Virus record (IMG/VR): IMGVR_UViG_3300043399_000060
Coordinates: 1 to 48,133 of that record
Length of the DNA stretch: 48,133 nt
Direction: 5' to 3' (one strand)
Source of the DNA: a virus
Shown piece after piece: positions 1-8,024 of this stretch (its first letter is position 1; the number at the start of each line of letters is the position of its first letter). Both the position numbers and the translations under genes were made by a program. Under the pieces are notes generated by a model, which made no database searches, was not told the origin of the DNA, and saw only the letters and a list, made by a program, of their open reading frames with translations.

Positions 1-132
1 AGTAGTTCTTGAGAACTTTGCAAGTTTTTTACCAATGTACTTCCTACCGTTGGTATTATTTGTAATAAGATATACAAAACCAATACAATCGGAAGGAAGT
101 TCATTTATCTGTTCGTTTTCGTAAAGCCACAT
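1..132 (-). CDS. GIY-YIG family endonuclease, N-terminal part (cut by window edge)
   Basis: The first 44 codons of a minus-strand gene that runs off the left edge; its ATG is at 132. Residues 18-35 hold the two halves of a GIY-YIG nuclease core: G-F-V-Y-L-I-T near residues 18-24 and K-Y-I-G-K-K near 31-36. Such nucleases cut DNA and in T4-like phages are often homing (Seg-type) enzymes, but stand-alone GIY-YIG proteins also occur as resident phage nucleases. The catalytic Arg/Glu region lies outside the window, so activity cannot be judged. It follows the small zinc-ribbon gene by about 40 bases. Confidence 0.75.
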   Translation of the reverse strand, partial: MWLYENEQINELPSDCIGFVYLITNNTNGRKYIGKKLAKFSRTT

Positions 133-172
133 TATGGATAATAGTCATAAAAGAACTATTTATCCAGTGATG

Positions 173-319
173 TTATTCTTCGTCGAACTCTTCTTCTTCA
201 TAAATGTCTGCAGAGCAGACTGGGCAGTAGACAATATCTTCCAGTCTGTGGTCATCACCTTTGACGATGATCTTACCACGCGCTTCACATTCTGTACATT
301 CAAAATGTCTTGTTGGCAT
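173..319 (-). CDS. Small zinc-ribbon protein (48 aa)
   Basis: A 48-residue ORF starting at ATG 319 with an AGGAAC ribosome site just upstream and a strongly acidic C-terminus (EEEEFDEE). It has two Cys-x2-Cys pairs (C-T-E-C near residue 8 and C-P-V-C near residue 32), the pattern of a one-zinc ribbon. Function unknown; small zinc ribbons in T4-like phages may bind nucleic acid or RNA polymerase, but nothing here decides that. It lies between the class II aldolase and the GIY-YIG gene in the same direction. Confidence 0.7.
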   Translation of the reverse strand: MPTRHFECTECEARGKIIVKGDDHRLEDIVYCPVCSADIYEEEEFDEE

Positions 320-338
320 TACTTGTTCCTATCTTTAC

Positions 339-965
339 TTAACAGTTTATCTTTCCAGAAGCTAGAACAATCTGACAAATATGTTCTAATCTTTCTATGT
401 GTTCAAACGCACGCCATGGGCTAGTGTCAATAGCAACTACTCCATGTCCCTTAATGCCAACGATATCATATGCAATATTTCCATATTCATCTAGTTCTAA
501 TTTCTCAAAACATTGATCAGCTAGTTCTTGACTGATTGGCGGCACGTCTCCTACATTTGGCGCAACCTTGGTGTAACGATTAAGTTCTGGGAATGCGCTG
601 CTGATAGTACTTAGGTCAATACCAGCATGCATGGCAGCAATACAATATGTTGGATGCACATGAACAACTACACGAACATCGTTACTGTGTTGACCCATAG
701 CTCTCTGCAAACCAAAGTGGAGAGGAATCTCTCCACTTGGTCTTAGGTTAGCGCTGATATCAGTGTAGCGTTCTTCTTGCCACAGCAAACCATGTATGCT
801 GATCTTCTTAAATTGATCAGGTTGCATGGTTTGCTTGCGGATACCACTTGGAGTGATATAGAAATGATCACGGTCATGATGGCGAATACTCACATTACCG
901 TCGCGGCTAGTAATCCAGTTGCGACGGTATGCTTCAACCATTGTATCACAAATAGTTTCTAACAT
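339..965 (-). CDS. Class II aldolase/adducin family protein
   Basis: A 208-aa protein of the zinc-dependent class II aldolase family (L-fuculose-phosphate aldolase / ribulose-phosphate epimerase-like fold). Visible signatures: the G-N-V-S phosphate-binding segment at residues 23-26, S-G-E at 77-79 with the candidate catalytic Glu79, the zinc pair H102-x-H104 in V-H-V-H-P, and the third zinc ligand His174 in G-H-G. Family members cleave or isomerise phosphorylated sugars. The start codon overlaps the nrdB stop (TAATG), so the two are translationally coupled, which puts a sugar-phosphate enzyme in the nucleotide-synthesis operon. Substrate cannot be told from sequence; a role in sugar or nucleotide supply is inference. 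Confidence 0.85.
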   Translation of the reverse strand: MLETICDTMVEAYRRNWITSRDGNVSIRHHDRDHFYITPSGIRKQTMQPDQFKKISIHGLLWQEERYTDISANLRPSGEIPLHFGLQRAMGQHSNDVRVVVHVHPTYCIAAMHAGIDLSTISSAFPELNRYTKVAPNVGDVPPISQELADQCFEKLELDEYGNIAYDIVGIKGHGVVAIDTSPWRAFEHIERLEHICQIVLASGKINC

Positions 966-1960
966 TAAGCAGCCTTACCCCAAACATCATCCCAAGTGCC
1001 AGACAATGCGCCCTTTGCGTAATCTGTTACACGGTTCTCAAAGAAGTTACCGTGTACTGGGGCATTAATCATCTCCTCAACCCAAGGTAGAGGATTCTTT
1101 TTTACTTTAAAGATACCCTTTAATCCCATAGTGATTAAACGGCGATCTGCAATATAACGGATATATTGTTTTACATCTGCCTTATCTAAGTTTCGCATAG
1201 ATCCGCCAGTTGTGATATAAGCCAAATCAATAAACTTGTCTTCTAGTTCAACCATACGTTCAGCAATACTATAGATACGTCCTTTGAGTTCATCGTTCCA
1301 GATTTCTGGATGTTCTTTGATATATGTCTTGAACAGCTTGATCATGTTCTCGGCATGCATTGTTTCATCAACAATAGACCAAGTGACAATCTGTCCCATA
1401 CCCTTCATCATACCATGACGTGGGAAGTTCAGTAACATGATGAAAGAAGAGAACAACTGCATACCTTCAGTAAAGGCAGAGAACACAGCAATGTGTGTGG
1501 CAGTATCAGTAACATTACCACTCTTAGAAGCGATCTCTAATACGTAGTCATGTTTGTCTCTCATCTCTTGGTATTCCAAGAACTGGCTGTAAGTCACTTC
1601 TGGTAGACCGAGTGTTTCAATCAAGTGAGAGTAAGCAGCAATGTGCAAGGCTTCACGAGCAGCAAAGCCCAATAGCATCATACGAACTTCAGGTTGCTTA
1701 AAATGTGGAAGATAGTTGTTAACATAACCACCAGCAACGTCGATGTCGCCTTGTGTGAAGAAACGGAAGATGTTTGTCAAAAACTCTTTTTCTTCTTTTG
1801 TTAATTTCTTTTTCCAATCTTTAACATCCTCAAGCATTGGCACTTCAGTGTGTAGCCAGTGTGCTTGTTCGTGTTTGAGCCATGCGTCATATGCCCATGG
1901 GTAGTTGAACGGTTTAAAGTACGTTCTTTCGTCTGTTAAGTTATGTTGTTTCTTTACCAT
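965..1960 (-). CDS. nrdB: Ribonucleotide reductase class Ia, small (beta) subunit
   Basis: A 331-aa NrdB that houses the diiron-tyrosyl radical used by NrdA to reduce ribonucleotides. All ligands are visible with E. coli spacing: D72, E103, H106, E165, E199 and H202, and the radical tyrosine Y110 seven residues after E103 (E-A-L-H-I-A-A-Y). The protein is complete and slightly shorter than E. coli NrdB (376 aa). It is co-directional with nrdA, separated by one small ORF, and shares TAATG-type overlaps with both neighbours. It should supply dNTPs for phage replication in the cytoplasm. Confidence 0.97.
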   Translation of the reverse strand: MVKKQHNLTDERTYFKPFNYPWAYDAWLKHEQAHWLHTEVPMLEDVKDWKKKLTKEEKEFLTNIFRFFTQGDIDVAGGYVNNYLPHFKQPEVRMMLLGFAAREALHIAAYSHLIETLGLPEVTYSQFLEYQEMRDKHDYVLEIASKSGNVTDTATHIAVFSAFTEGMQLFSSFIMLLNFPRHGMMKGMGQIVTWSIVDETMHAENMIKLFKTYIKEHPEIWNDELKGRIYSIAERMVELEDKFIDLAYITTGGSMRNLDKADVKQYIRYIADRRLITMGLKGIFKVKKNPLPWVEEMINAPVHGNFFENRVTDYAKGALSGTWDDVWGKAA

Positions 1961-2148
1961 TATTCGTTGTCCAGTATTAGTTCTATACGTCCTTCGTTTA
2001 TCACGACACCGCGAACTTCGCGATATCCATCATCAGTTAACACAATTACCTTTACAGGTTCTTTAGATTTTGGTAACTCACCGCTGTTCTTTGGAACAAG
2101 CGCCATCCAGTATTTTTGGATTTTATGACAGATATCGTATGCGTCCAT
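1960..2148 (-). CDS. Hypothetical protein between nrdA and nrdB (62 aa)
   Basis: A 62-aa ORF filling the space between nrdA and nrdB, with its stop overlapping the nrdB start by one base and its ATG two bases after the nrdA stop. The second half reads like a small beta-barrel strand pattern (VKVIVLTDDGYREVRGVVI). No catalytic motif and no recognised family. The tight coupling suggests it is expressed with the reductase, but a direct role in it is only a guess. Confidence 0.6.
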   Translation of the reverse strand: MDAYDICHKIQKYWMALVPKNSGELPKSKEPVKVIVLTDDGYREVRGVVINEGRIELILDNE

Positions 2149-2150
2149 GA

Positions 2151-3950
2151 TTACCCTTCACATGCCAAACATACAGACTCATCACCAGTCATAGCAGTCA
2201 AGTCAATTTCTTTAATCACTTCACGTTCGATGCGCTTGGAAACCTTGTCTGCTTTAGCGATCTTATCACTACGGCAATAGTACATAGTCTTTAACTTTAA
2301 CTTCCATGCCATAAAGTGTACAGCGTGGATATATTTGATATGACTATCAGGTCTAAAGAACACGTTCAAAGACTGCGCTTGGTCTATATGTACTTGCCTG
2401 TCTGCGGCATGTTGGACGACCCAACGCTGGTCAATTTCCATAGACGTCTTGAAAACATCTTTGTTCCAGTCGTCCATCCAATCCAAGTGCTGAACTGAAC
2501 CATCATTCGCAATAATCGAACGCCAAACTTCGTTGTACCATTCTTCATCATGTTTCTTAGCCTCTTCCTTAATAACGATATCGAGGAATCGGTTTTTATT
2601 TAGGTGAGAACCCGATAGAGTGTCTTGGCGATAAGCGTTGGCACGATAAGGTTCAATACTAGGAGAAGTATTCCCCATGAGAATGGAAGAAGAAGCATTG
2701 GGAGCAATAGCCATAAGATGACTAAAGCGATTGCCAGTACCAACTGCATCAGGAGCCTCACCTCGCTCGGCACCAAGTTCTTTATTCGCAACATCTAACT
2801 TACCTCTTACACTCGCGAAGATTTGTTTGTTCTTTCCAACTGCTAGGCTGGATTCCCATGGGATGCTGTTCTTTTGCAAGAAGGCATGCCAACCCAACGC
2901 ACCGATACCGATTGATCGTTCACGCATGGCGGAGAACTTTGCACGTTCGATTTGGGTAGGTGCATTATCAATAAAATGCTGAAGCACATTATCAAGCATT
3001 TCTGCAACATCACGAAGGAAAGTAGGATCGTTTTTCCACTCATCATAGTATTCAAGGTTCAATGAAGACAAGCAACAAACAGCGGTGCGCTTTTCGTTAG
3101 TTGGTAGAATGATTTCAGAACACAAGTTTGATTGATGAACACGCAGACCTTTTTCATACAACCACTGTGGTAGTCTACGGTTAGACTCATCAATAAAGTG
3201 AAGGTATGGTTCACCAGTTTGCATGCGCATTTCTAAGATACGCTGCCACAGTTCTTTGGCAGAAACTGTTTCACGAACTTCTTTAGAAGCTGGATCAACC
3301 AATTCCCAAGAATCGTCTGCTTCTGGATCGAGCATACAACGCTCGATAATTTCCATGAACGCATCTGGAATGTTAATACCGTGGTGAAGGTTCAAACAAC
3401 GCATGTTTTGATCACCAGTGGGCTTACGCATCTCTAAGAAGCTAATGATATCAGGGTGAGAGATATCTAGGTAAGCAGCATAACTACCGCGACGGGTACT
3501 GCCTTGTTTGTACGCCAGCGATGACGCATCGTAAGTCTTCAAGTGAGGCATAACACCTGTTGACTTGTCGCTGGCAGAGCGAATACCAAAACCGATACCA
3601 ACACCACCGCCCATCATAGACAACCAGCTTGTTTCGCTGTAGTTATCAACTAGACCTTCAGCTGTGTCTTCGATAAAGTTGAGGAAACATGAGATAGGTA
3701 AACCACGCTTGCTGCGACCGAATGAAAGGATAGGAGTAGAGTATGAAAGCCAATGCTTGCTGCTGTGTTCATACAAGCGTTGAGCGTGTTCTGGGTTGCT
3801 TCCAAACTTACTTGATACATATGCGAATCTTTCTTGAGGAGAGACTTCATCGTCTCTCATATAACTTTCTTTTAATCTAATCTTTCCTAGTTCATCAAAT
3901 AGACCATCGCGGGAATAGTCTACCTTGATGCCATGCACGACATCTTGCAT
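2151..3950 (-). CDS. nrdA: Ribonucleotide reductase class Ia, large (alpha) subunit, short form
   Basis: A 599-aa NrdA, catalytic subunit of ribonucleotide reductase. Active-site residues are present: C88 (S-C-F), the N275-L-C277-S-E279 finger loop with the thiyl Cys277, the partner cysteine at 292/293 (C-C-L-S-S), the radical-transfer pair Y557-Y558, and a C-terminal Cys pair C594-L-A-C597 for re-reduction. It is much shorter than E. coli NrdA (761 aa) because the N-terminal ATP-cone (overall activity site) is absent, so dATP feedback inhibition is probably lost. It follows thyX by 18 bases in the same operon. Confidence 0.96.
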   Translation of the reverse strand: MQDVVHGIKVDYSRDGLFDELGKIRLKESYMRDDEVSPQERFAYVSSKFGSNPEHAQRLYEHSSKHWLSYSTPILSFGRSKRGLPISCFLNFIEDTAEGLVDNYSETSWLSMMGGGVGIGFGIRSASDKSTGVMPHLKTYDASSLAYKQGSTRRGSYAAYLDISHPDIISFLEMRKPTGDQNMRCLNLHHGINIPDAFMEIIERCMLDPEADDSWELVDPASKEVRETVSAKELWQRILEMRMQTGEPYLHFIDESNRRLPQWLYEKGLRVHQSNLCSEIILPTNEKRTAVCCLSSLNLEYYDEWKNDPTFLRDVAEMLDNVLQHFIDNAPTQIERAKFSAMRERSIGIGALGWHAFLQKNSIPWESSLAVGKNKQIFASVRGKLDVANKELGAERGEAPDAVGTGNRFSHLMAIAPNASSSILMGNTSPSIEPYRANAYRQDTLSGSHLNKNRFLDIVIKEEAKKHDEEWYNEVWRSIIANDGSVQHLDWMDDWNKDVFKTSMEIDQRWVVQHAADRQVHIDQAQSLNVFFRPDSHIKYIHAVHFMAWKLKLKTMYYCRSDKIAKADKVSKRIEREVIKEIDLTAMTGDESVCLACEG

Positions 3951-3968
3951 ATTTTGTTGCCTCTTGTT

Positions 3969-4661
3969 TTAATTATTGTTGATAAAGTCAGTCGCCATTG
4001 GGAATGCTTCAGCGATTACTCGTGCACATTCACGCGCAACTTCCATATGTTCTTTTTGTGTACCATTACTAGAGCGCAGATCAATAAAGTGGATCCAGCT
4101 GCGGAGAGTACCATTCATGTATAAGCGAGAAACAGTCAGTCCTTCTGGCAGTACTGCTCGCGCTTGTTCTTTGGCGATGCCGTTTTCAATAGCCCACTTG
4201 TATTCTTTTTCAACTGCATAGAGAACACGCTTTTGTGCACGTTCCCATTCAATTGCCAAAAGACGTTGGGCTTCATCTGTTTGATCAAATTCTACGCTGT
4301 TCTGACGATTCTTGGTATCTTGAAATCTTGCTTCGCGAAGCACAAAGGCTTTACCGATTTCTTGTGTTGGGTCAGCATATCTTTGGCTGAACTCTTGGAA
4401 TGAGAAAGAACGATGACGTAAAATTTGTCTAGCGATATCACGAGTAGTTTCAATTTCAAGACAAGCACTAACCATCTCTAGAGGTGACCAGTGTTTGTGT
4501 TTGATCAAATATTTGATCAGCTTTTCTGCCGTTTCCATATTAAATTGGTTGGATGGATTTGACACTCGGGCACAAAACGCAATTAACTCTTGTGCGTCTA
4601 CCAATCCTTGGTCATACATCTCTCGCGAGGGCTTTGAATAACTAATCAACTTTACTTTCAT
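3969..4661 (-). CDS. thyX: Flavin-dependent thymidylate synthase ThyX
   Basis: A 230-aa ThyX, which makes dTMP from dUMP with methylene-THF, FAD and NADPH. The diagnostic ThyX motif RHRx7S is present (R82-H-R84 to S92), followed by Q-R-Y at 93-95. I chose the ATG at 4661, which overlaps the primase stop as ATGA and has GGAAG upstream, rather than the ATG at 4673, which has no ribosome site. It is a normal ThyX, with no sign of conversion to a hydroxymethylase, which matters for the modification cassette described elsewhere. Confidence 0.96.
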   Translation of the reverse strand: MKVKLISYSKPSREMYDQGLVDAQELIAFCARVSNPSNQFNMETAEKLIKYLIKHKHWSPLEMVSACLEIETTRDIARQILRHRSFSFQEFSQRYADPTQEIGKAFVLREARFQDTKNRQNSVEFDQTDEAQRLLAIEWERAQKRVLYAVEKEYKWAIENGIAKEQARAVLPEGLTVSRLYMNGTLRSWIHFIDLRSSNGTQKEHMEVARECARVIAEAFPMATDFINNN

Positions 4662-5677
4662 ATTTTCTTCCATGTACTAAATCTAAGGGTTGCTTCAATT
4701 CCTTGGTAGGTGTTTTTATTTATGGTATCCAAAATCTCTTCTGGAGTCATACCACCAAGAATCATCTCATTTATATCTTTTTGTTCAATTGTATCTGGAA
4801 ACATACAGACACTATAACCAAGTTTAATATATTTGTTTAACTGTTTAACGATATCTTTATTTCTGGGCTCATTGTCCATCACAATAGTTGCGTTAGTAAG
4901 AAGACTCCTAATAGTAGGGGTGTCAAAACTGGCTCCAGAAACGGCAATGGTGTTTGGTAAGAACAACGAATCAATTGGTCCTTCAACCACGTAGATCCGT
5001 TTACTATAGTCGATCCGATCAAGTCCATAAATTTTCTCCTGTTGTTCATCAATCTTGATGGCATAATACTTAGGCTCTTCATTTCCATACGCTCTAGCAG
5101 AATAAGCAAAACATTTACCTGCTGGAGTAAAGTAAGGAATGATCATCCTTGGATGGTCTTCTTTAATTGGCTCTTCAAATTTTGGGGTAACAGTGTTTGT
5201 GTACTTTTTAAATTTCGGTGCAAAGTACAGCAGATTCCAATGCTTCATCGGAATCTTTCTTGACAGAAGATACTTGACTGCTGGATGTGAACTATCCAGC
5301 TTATCTATACGCTTGAGCGATGATAGAATGTCGTCTTCTAGTAATTCTTCTTTTGGGGTTGGTAGCATGGGCGCTACCTCTTTGTGATCATTGTATCTTG
5401 TTGCACCACCTTTGTAGCGTTCCAAGACATACTCATCATAAAGTTGTGTGTCAACGTACTTGATTAAGTTACCAATGTTGGTACCATAACCACAGTTGTG
5501 ACATTTGACGAACAAGTCGGTTTTCTGGCGGTAGATGTAACCACGAGCCTTTAACTTGTTCTTTGAACTATCTCCGCAAACTGGACAAGAGTAGTTCCAG
5601 AGATACTGATCTTTTTGTTTGAAATTTCTTAGACGACTGCCTAAGATGTTTGCATATTTTGCATCAATGTATAACAT
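4658..5677 (-). CDS. 61: DNA primase, T4 gp61-like
   Basis: A 339-aa DnaG-type primase close to T4 gp61 (342 aa). It carries an N-terminal zinc-binding domain (C31-x2-C34 and C59-x2-C62) and a TOPRIM core (V-E-G-P-I-D around residues 231-236 with E232; D268-N-E270 as the acidic pair). It makes RNA primers for lagging-strand synthesis with helicase gp41, whose gene is 17 kb upstream in the transcription direction. A clear promoter sits 24 bases upstream (5701-5729), so gp61, ThyX, NrdA, NrdB and the aldolase probably form one early/middle transcript. Confidence 0.93.
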   Translation of the reverse strand: MLYIDAKYANILGSRLRNFKQKDQYLWNYSCPVCGDSSKNKLKARGYIYRQKTDLFVKCHNCGYGTNIGNLIKYVDTQLYDEYVLERYKGGATRYNDHKEVAPMLPTPKEELLEDDILSSLKRIDKLDSSHPAVKYLLSRKIPMKHWNLLYFAPKFKKYTNTVTPKFEEPIKEDHPRMIIPYFTPAGKCFAYSARAYGNEEPKYYAIKIDEQQEKIYGLDRIDYSKRIYVVEGPIDSLFLPNTIAVSGASFDTPTIRSLLTNATIVMDNEPRNKDIVKQLNKYIKLGYSVCMFPDTIEQKDINEMILGGMTPEEILDTINKNTYQGIEATLRFSTWKKI

Positions 5678-5700
5678 GACAACTCCACGTGTAGAGTCAT

Positions 5701-5729
5701 ATTATACATCATGTAATCTTGCAACACAA
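5701..5729 (-). promoter_or_regulatory. Sigma70-like promoter before the primase gene
   Basis: On the minus strand, TTGTGT (5729-5724), a 17-base spacer, and a perfect TATAAT (5706-5701) preceded by TG. It lies 24 bases upstream of the gp61 start codon. It belongs to the set of similar promoters in this window, although its -35 box deviates from the usual TTGNCT. Confidence 0.75.
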
Positions 5730-5731
5730 AT

Positions 5732-6088
5732 TTATTTGCCAACTACCTTAGAGAATAGTTCTAGGTGGCTAATTAAGTAACCAATAACAATTGCGCCACC
5801 AACAATCATCCAACGCCATCTTTCAAGAACATCAACACGTTCTGTTATTTTTTTGATGTCTTGTTTTATCTCGGTTTGGATTTGTTCATGTTGCGTCTTT
5901 GACGCTTCTGAATTTGCACCCATCTTATACTCAAGACGAACTTCCATCTGGTCAATCTTATCTAAGATTTCACGATTACCAGTTGTGATTCTAGAGTGCA
6001 CCTCTTTGACGTCGGCTTTAAGGTCTTTGACGTCGTCTTTGATACCTTCGACTTGTGCTTCCAATTTTGCGATTCTTTCTGTGTCCAT
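5732..6088 (-). CDS. Coiled-coil protein with a C-terminal membrane segment (118 aa)
   Basis: A 118-aa protein with a long heptad-rich coiled coil (about residues 3-85), then a single hydrophobic segment near residues 92-108 (W-M-I-V-G-G-A-I-V-I-G-Y). The start is taken as the ATG at 6088, overlapping the upstream stop as TGATG. The design resembles XhlA/hemolysin-type or other lysis-associated phage membrane proteins, and the gene directly follows the spanin pair, so a lysis role is plausible but not proven by motif. Confidence 0.65.
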   Translation of the reverse strand: MDTERIAKLEAQVEGIKDDVKDLKADVKEVHSRITTGNREILDKIDQMEVRLEYKMGANSEASKTQHEQIQTEIKQDIKKITERVDVLERWRWMIVGGAIVIGYLISHLELFSKVVGK

Positions 6089-6372
6089 CAATTTATATTC
6101 TCGTAAATGTGTTTCTGAACATTATACCATTCAATCCATGCGTCAGACTTTATAGCACACTCATAATATGTGGTATAGTTCAAAGTAACAGTTCGCGCCA
6201 CATCACTTAGCTTGGCGTCTTCTTGTAACTTTTGAAGGTTGGGGCATTTTTCTAGAGACATCTTTCCAGGTGGCTCAGGAAACTTAGATTTTACTGGCAC
6301 AACAGTCGTACATCCAGCAAGGATGAAAGACAGAAGTAATAGTGTTGCAACAAGTAGAGACGTAATTCTCAT
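6088..6372 (-). CDS. Outer-membrane spanin lipoprotein (o-spanin, Rz1-like)
   Basis: A 94-aa lipoprotein: hydrophobic signal peptide and a lipobox L-A-G-C with Cys at residue 21, so it should be lipidated and sent to the outer membrane. The mature part has two further cysteines and a Y/W-rich segment typical of T4-like Rz1-type proteins. It overlaps the i-spanin gene by four bases. Together they would fuse inner and outer membranes at the last step of lysis of a Gram-negative host. Confidence 0.75.
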   Translation of the reverse strand: MRITSLLVATLLLLSFILAGCTTVVPVKSKFPEPPGKMSLEKCPNLQKLQEDAKLSDVARTVTLNYTTYYECAIKSDAWIEWYNVQKHIYENIN

Positions 6373-6797
6373 TTCAATGCCTCTGCTGCGTCATTATGAA
6401 CTTTAACAAATTCTTTTGGAATTTTACACTGGTCATCATACTTAATCAATTCTTTATCAACATACTTAATAATGTCGTCACCACGAACTCTAACAACTTC
6501 TAGCTGTTTAACGACTTTTTCAACAATCTTAGTATTCTCTTTAGCAGACTCGGCTTCAGCCTTGGCTACTTTAGCTTCCATTTCTTTGACTCTTAGTTCC
6601 CACTTTTCTTGATTGGCAATACCACCTTCAATGTACAAACCAACAACCAACAAAACAGCAGATATAACCTGCAGCGGTAGCTTGTATGCTGATATCATTG
6701 GAACAAATGTCAACACCTTAGATGCCAACAGTCCACCGATTCCAGCAATCAGTACTAGGTGAAATACCCAAGTAGGTAAGAAATCAAGAATCCACAT
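6369..6797 (-). CDS. Inner-membrane spanin (i-spanin, Rz-like)
   Basis: A 142-aa protein with two N-terminal hydrophobic segments (about residues 10-27 and 38-58), then a periplasmic coiled coil (about residues 66-110) and a C-terminal Y-D-x-x-C-K-I-P-K-E-F region followed by V-H-N-D-A-A. This tail pattern is familiar from Rz-like proteins. Its partner, the lipoprotein at 6088-6372, overlaps its stop codon. No endolysin or holin is recognisable nearby, so these must lie elsewhere. Confidence 0.75.
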   Translation of the reverse strand: MWILDFLPTWVFHLVLIAGIGGLLASKVLTFVPMISAYKLPLQVISAVLLVVGLYIEGGIANQEKWELRVKEMEAKVAKAEAESAKENTKIVEKVVKQLEVVRVRGDDIIKYVDKELIKYDDQCKIPKEFVKVHNDAAEALK

Positions 6798-7296
6798 TTA
6801 ATGGCTTTCTTTTAAACAGTGACTTCTTATATTTATTAACATCAGTCTTTTTGATTGCTGCTTGATCTGTTGATGTGGCAGCGCCTGTGGCATTCACAGG
6901 AGTATCTTCAAAAAACTTTCTAACAGCTAATTCTTCTTCAACAAGAACAACATTGTTGTTAACGACTTCTAAGATTCTAATGTATCTGTCTTCCATCAAT
7001 GAAAGAGATCTGTCTTTTGTTTCGTAGTATTCTTTGACTAACCAAAGAGAAGCAACAATGCTTTTTAGTTTGCTTTCACCACCAACTTTGTTGATGATTT
7101 TCTTCATGTTGAAAACAAGACGATGTAAGTATGTGTACGCTTCTTTTTCTTCTGATGTAGAAAGTGAGCTAGTCTTTTTTAGGTTGTTGCCCTTTTCATC
7201 GACAATACCTAGCTTATACGCCTTAGTCTCCTTGAAAGGAGTTACTAGCATAGAAAGGATTCTATATGCGATAAGATTGTCTACTATTCTACTCAT
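6784..7296 (-). CDS. Conserved T4-like phage protein, function unknown (170 aa)
   Basis: A 170-aa soluble, helix-rich protein with an internal stretch Y-L-H-R-L-V-F-N-M-K-K-I around residues 55-66 and a basic C-terminal tail. It looks like a conserved protein of aquatic T4-like phages, but I cannot name a function. It overlaps the i-spanin gene by 14 bases and its own start overlaps the upstream stop by one base, so it is co-translated with the lysis genes. Confidence 0.6.
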   Translation of the reverse strand: MSRIVDNLIAYRILSMLVTPFKETKAYKLGIVDEKGNNLKKTSSLSTSEEKEAYTYLHRLVFNMKKIINKVGGESKLKSIVASLWLVKEYYETKDRSLSLMEDRYIRILEVVNNNVVLVEEELAVRKFFEDTPVNATGAATSTDQAAIKKTDVNKYKKSLFKRKPLNVDS

Positions 7297-7682
7297 TAAA
7301 TTTTCCTTAAGATGGAAATAACATTTTCATCTAATTTTATATCAGAAAGAACTATTCCATATTCTGGTAACGCTTCTGGCATTCTATCCAAGTACACCAA
7401 AAAGGTTACAAGAATATCCCAATTAGACTTATCTATTTTATAAAACAACATCTTGGTAGTTGTTGCTCCAAAAATATTGTACAGCACAATTATATGATTT
7501 AAGATTAGTCGCTCTCTTAATTCACCATTGGCTCTGTATCTAGAAATAAGTTTCTTGAGATAAAGAAATCGTTTAAGATCTTCTTCAAACTCTTCGAGTG
7601 AATGACATTGTGTGTTGTCATAGTGATGCATGGCGAACAATAAAAAATTGTTCTCATTTAGTTTTTCGTTTGTCATTCCCAT
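7296..7682 (-). CDS. Hypothetical protein, helical (128 aa)
   Basis: An unrecognised helix-rich protein. Start uncertain: ATG 7682 is used here; ATG 7676 and TTG 7691 are in frame, and none has a good ribosome site. A GGGGAG that could serve as one is locked in the 9-bp hairpin at 7695-7717 just upstream. The coding frame is closed at its end by the overlapping start of the next gene. No domain or motif is visible. Confidence 0.55.
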   Translation of the reverse strand: MGMTNEKLNENNFLLFAMHHYDNTQCHSLEEFEEDLKRFLYLKKLISRYRANGELRERLILNHIIVLYNIFGATTTKMLFYKIDKSNWDILVTFLVYLDRMPEALPEYGIVLSDIKLDENVISILRKI

Positions 7683-7694
7683 TACTATCAAAAT

Positions 7695-7717
7695 GAAGGG
7701 GAGTATATCTCCCCTTC
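7695..7717 (-). terminator. Strong hairpin (terminator or translation-control stem)
   Basis: A perfect 9-bp inverted repeat (GAAGGGGAG / CTCCCCTTC) with a 5-base loop, followed on the minus strand by ATTTTG. It lies after the small gene at 7732-8001, so it can act as its terminator. It also covers the only purine-rich stretch before the next start codon, so it may instead restrict translation of the downstream gene. Confidence 0.6.
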
Positions 7718-7725
7718 TACATAAT

Positions 7726-7733
7726 TATTTATT
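7726..7733 (-). promoter_or_regulatory. Possible T4-late-like promoter box (AATAAATA)
   Basis: The minus strand reads AATAAATA across the stop codon of the 89-aa gene, one base away from the T4 late consensus TATAAATA. The next gene starts about 44 bases further on, beyond a hairpin. In AT-rich sequence such boxes arise by chance, so this is tentative. Confidence 0.3.
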
Positions 7734-8001
7734 AAGCGTCTGCAACAGTGGAATCGTCACCTGATCCAGTATCGCCAGTCATAGAACCAGAAGCAACAAG
7801 CACTTCAGATTTGTGACGTGTAGTTCCTTGAGCATCAGTATAAGTTGTATACTTTACCCACCCTGGAGTGTTGATACCCTTGGCACGGTTTGCTGTTACT
7901 GCTGCTTCTGTAGCATCAACACCAAATGTTACTGCCTTTTCGTCAGTAGAAAGGTTTTTTGGCTTTCCAGCTGCTTCGTCTGTCATTGTCCATAGAGACA
8001 T
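7732..8001 (-). CDS. Small conserved phage protein, probably virion-related (89 aa)
   Basis: An 89-aa protein with a central G-W-V-K-Y-T-T-Y-T-D-A-Q-G-T-T-R-H-K segment (about residues 47-64) that I associate with small, abundant proteins of aquatic T4-like phages. It has no membrane segment or catalytic motif. It has a good ribosome site (AAAGGGG) and a late-like AT-rich box upstream, and is followed by a strong hairpin, so it may be an independent, highly expressed late unit. A structural role is inference. Confidence 0.55.
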   Translation of the reverse strand: MSLWTMTDEAAGKPKNLSTDEKAVTFGVDATEAAVTANRAKGINTPGWVKYTTYTDAQGTTRHKSEVLVASGSMTGDTGSGDDSTVADA

Positions 8002-8024
8002 AGTTTTCCCCTTTAAAAGATTTT

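Noticed and set aside
134-424. Plus-strand ORF of 96 aa
   Set aside because: Overlaps the clearly coding minus-strand zinc-ribbon protein and aldolase end; composition looks like antisense noise.
3969-4661. ThyX as a dUMP hydroxymethylase feeding hmdU into the pool
   Set aside because: The ThyX motif and surrounding residues are canonical for methyl transfer; nothing points to a hydroxymethylase, so hydroxymethyl bases more likely arise in DNA by the TET/JBP-like enzyme.
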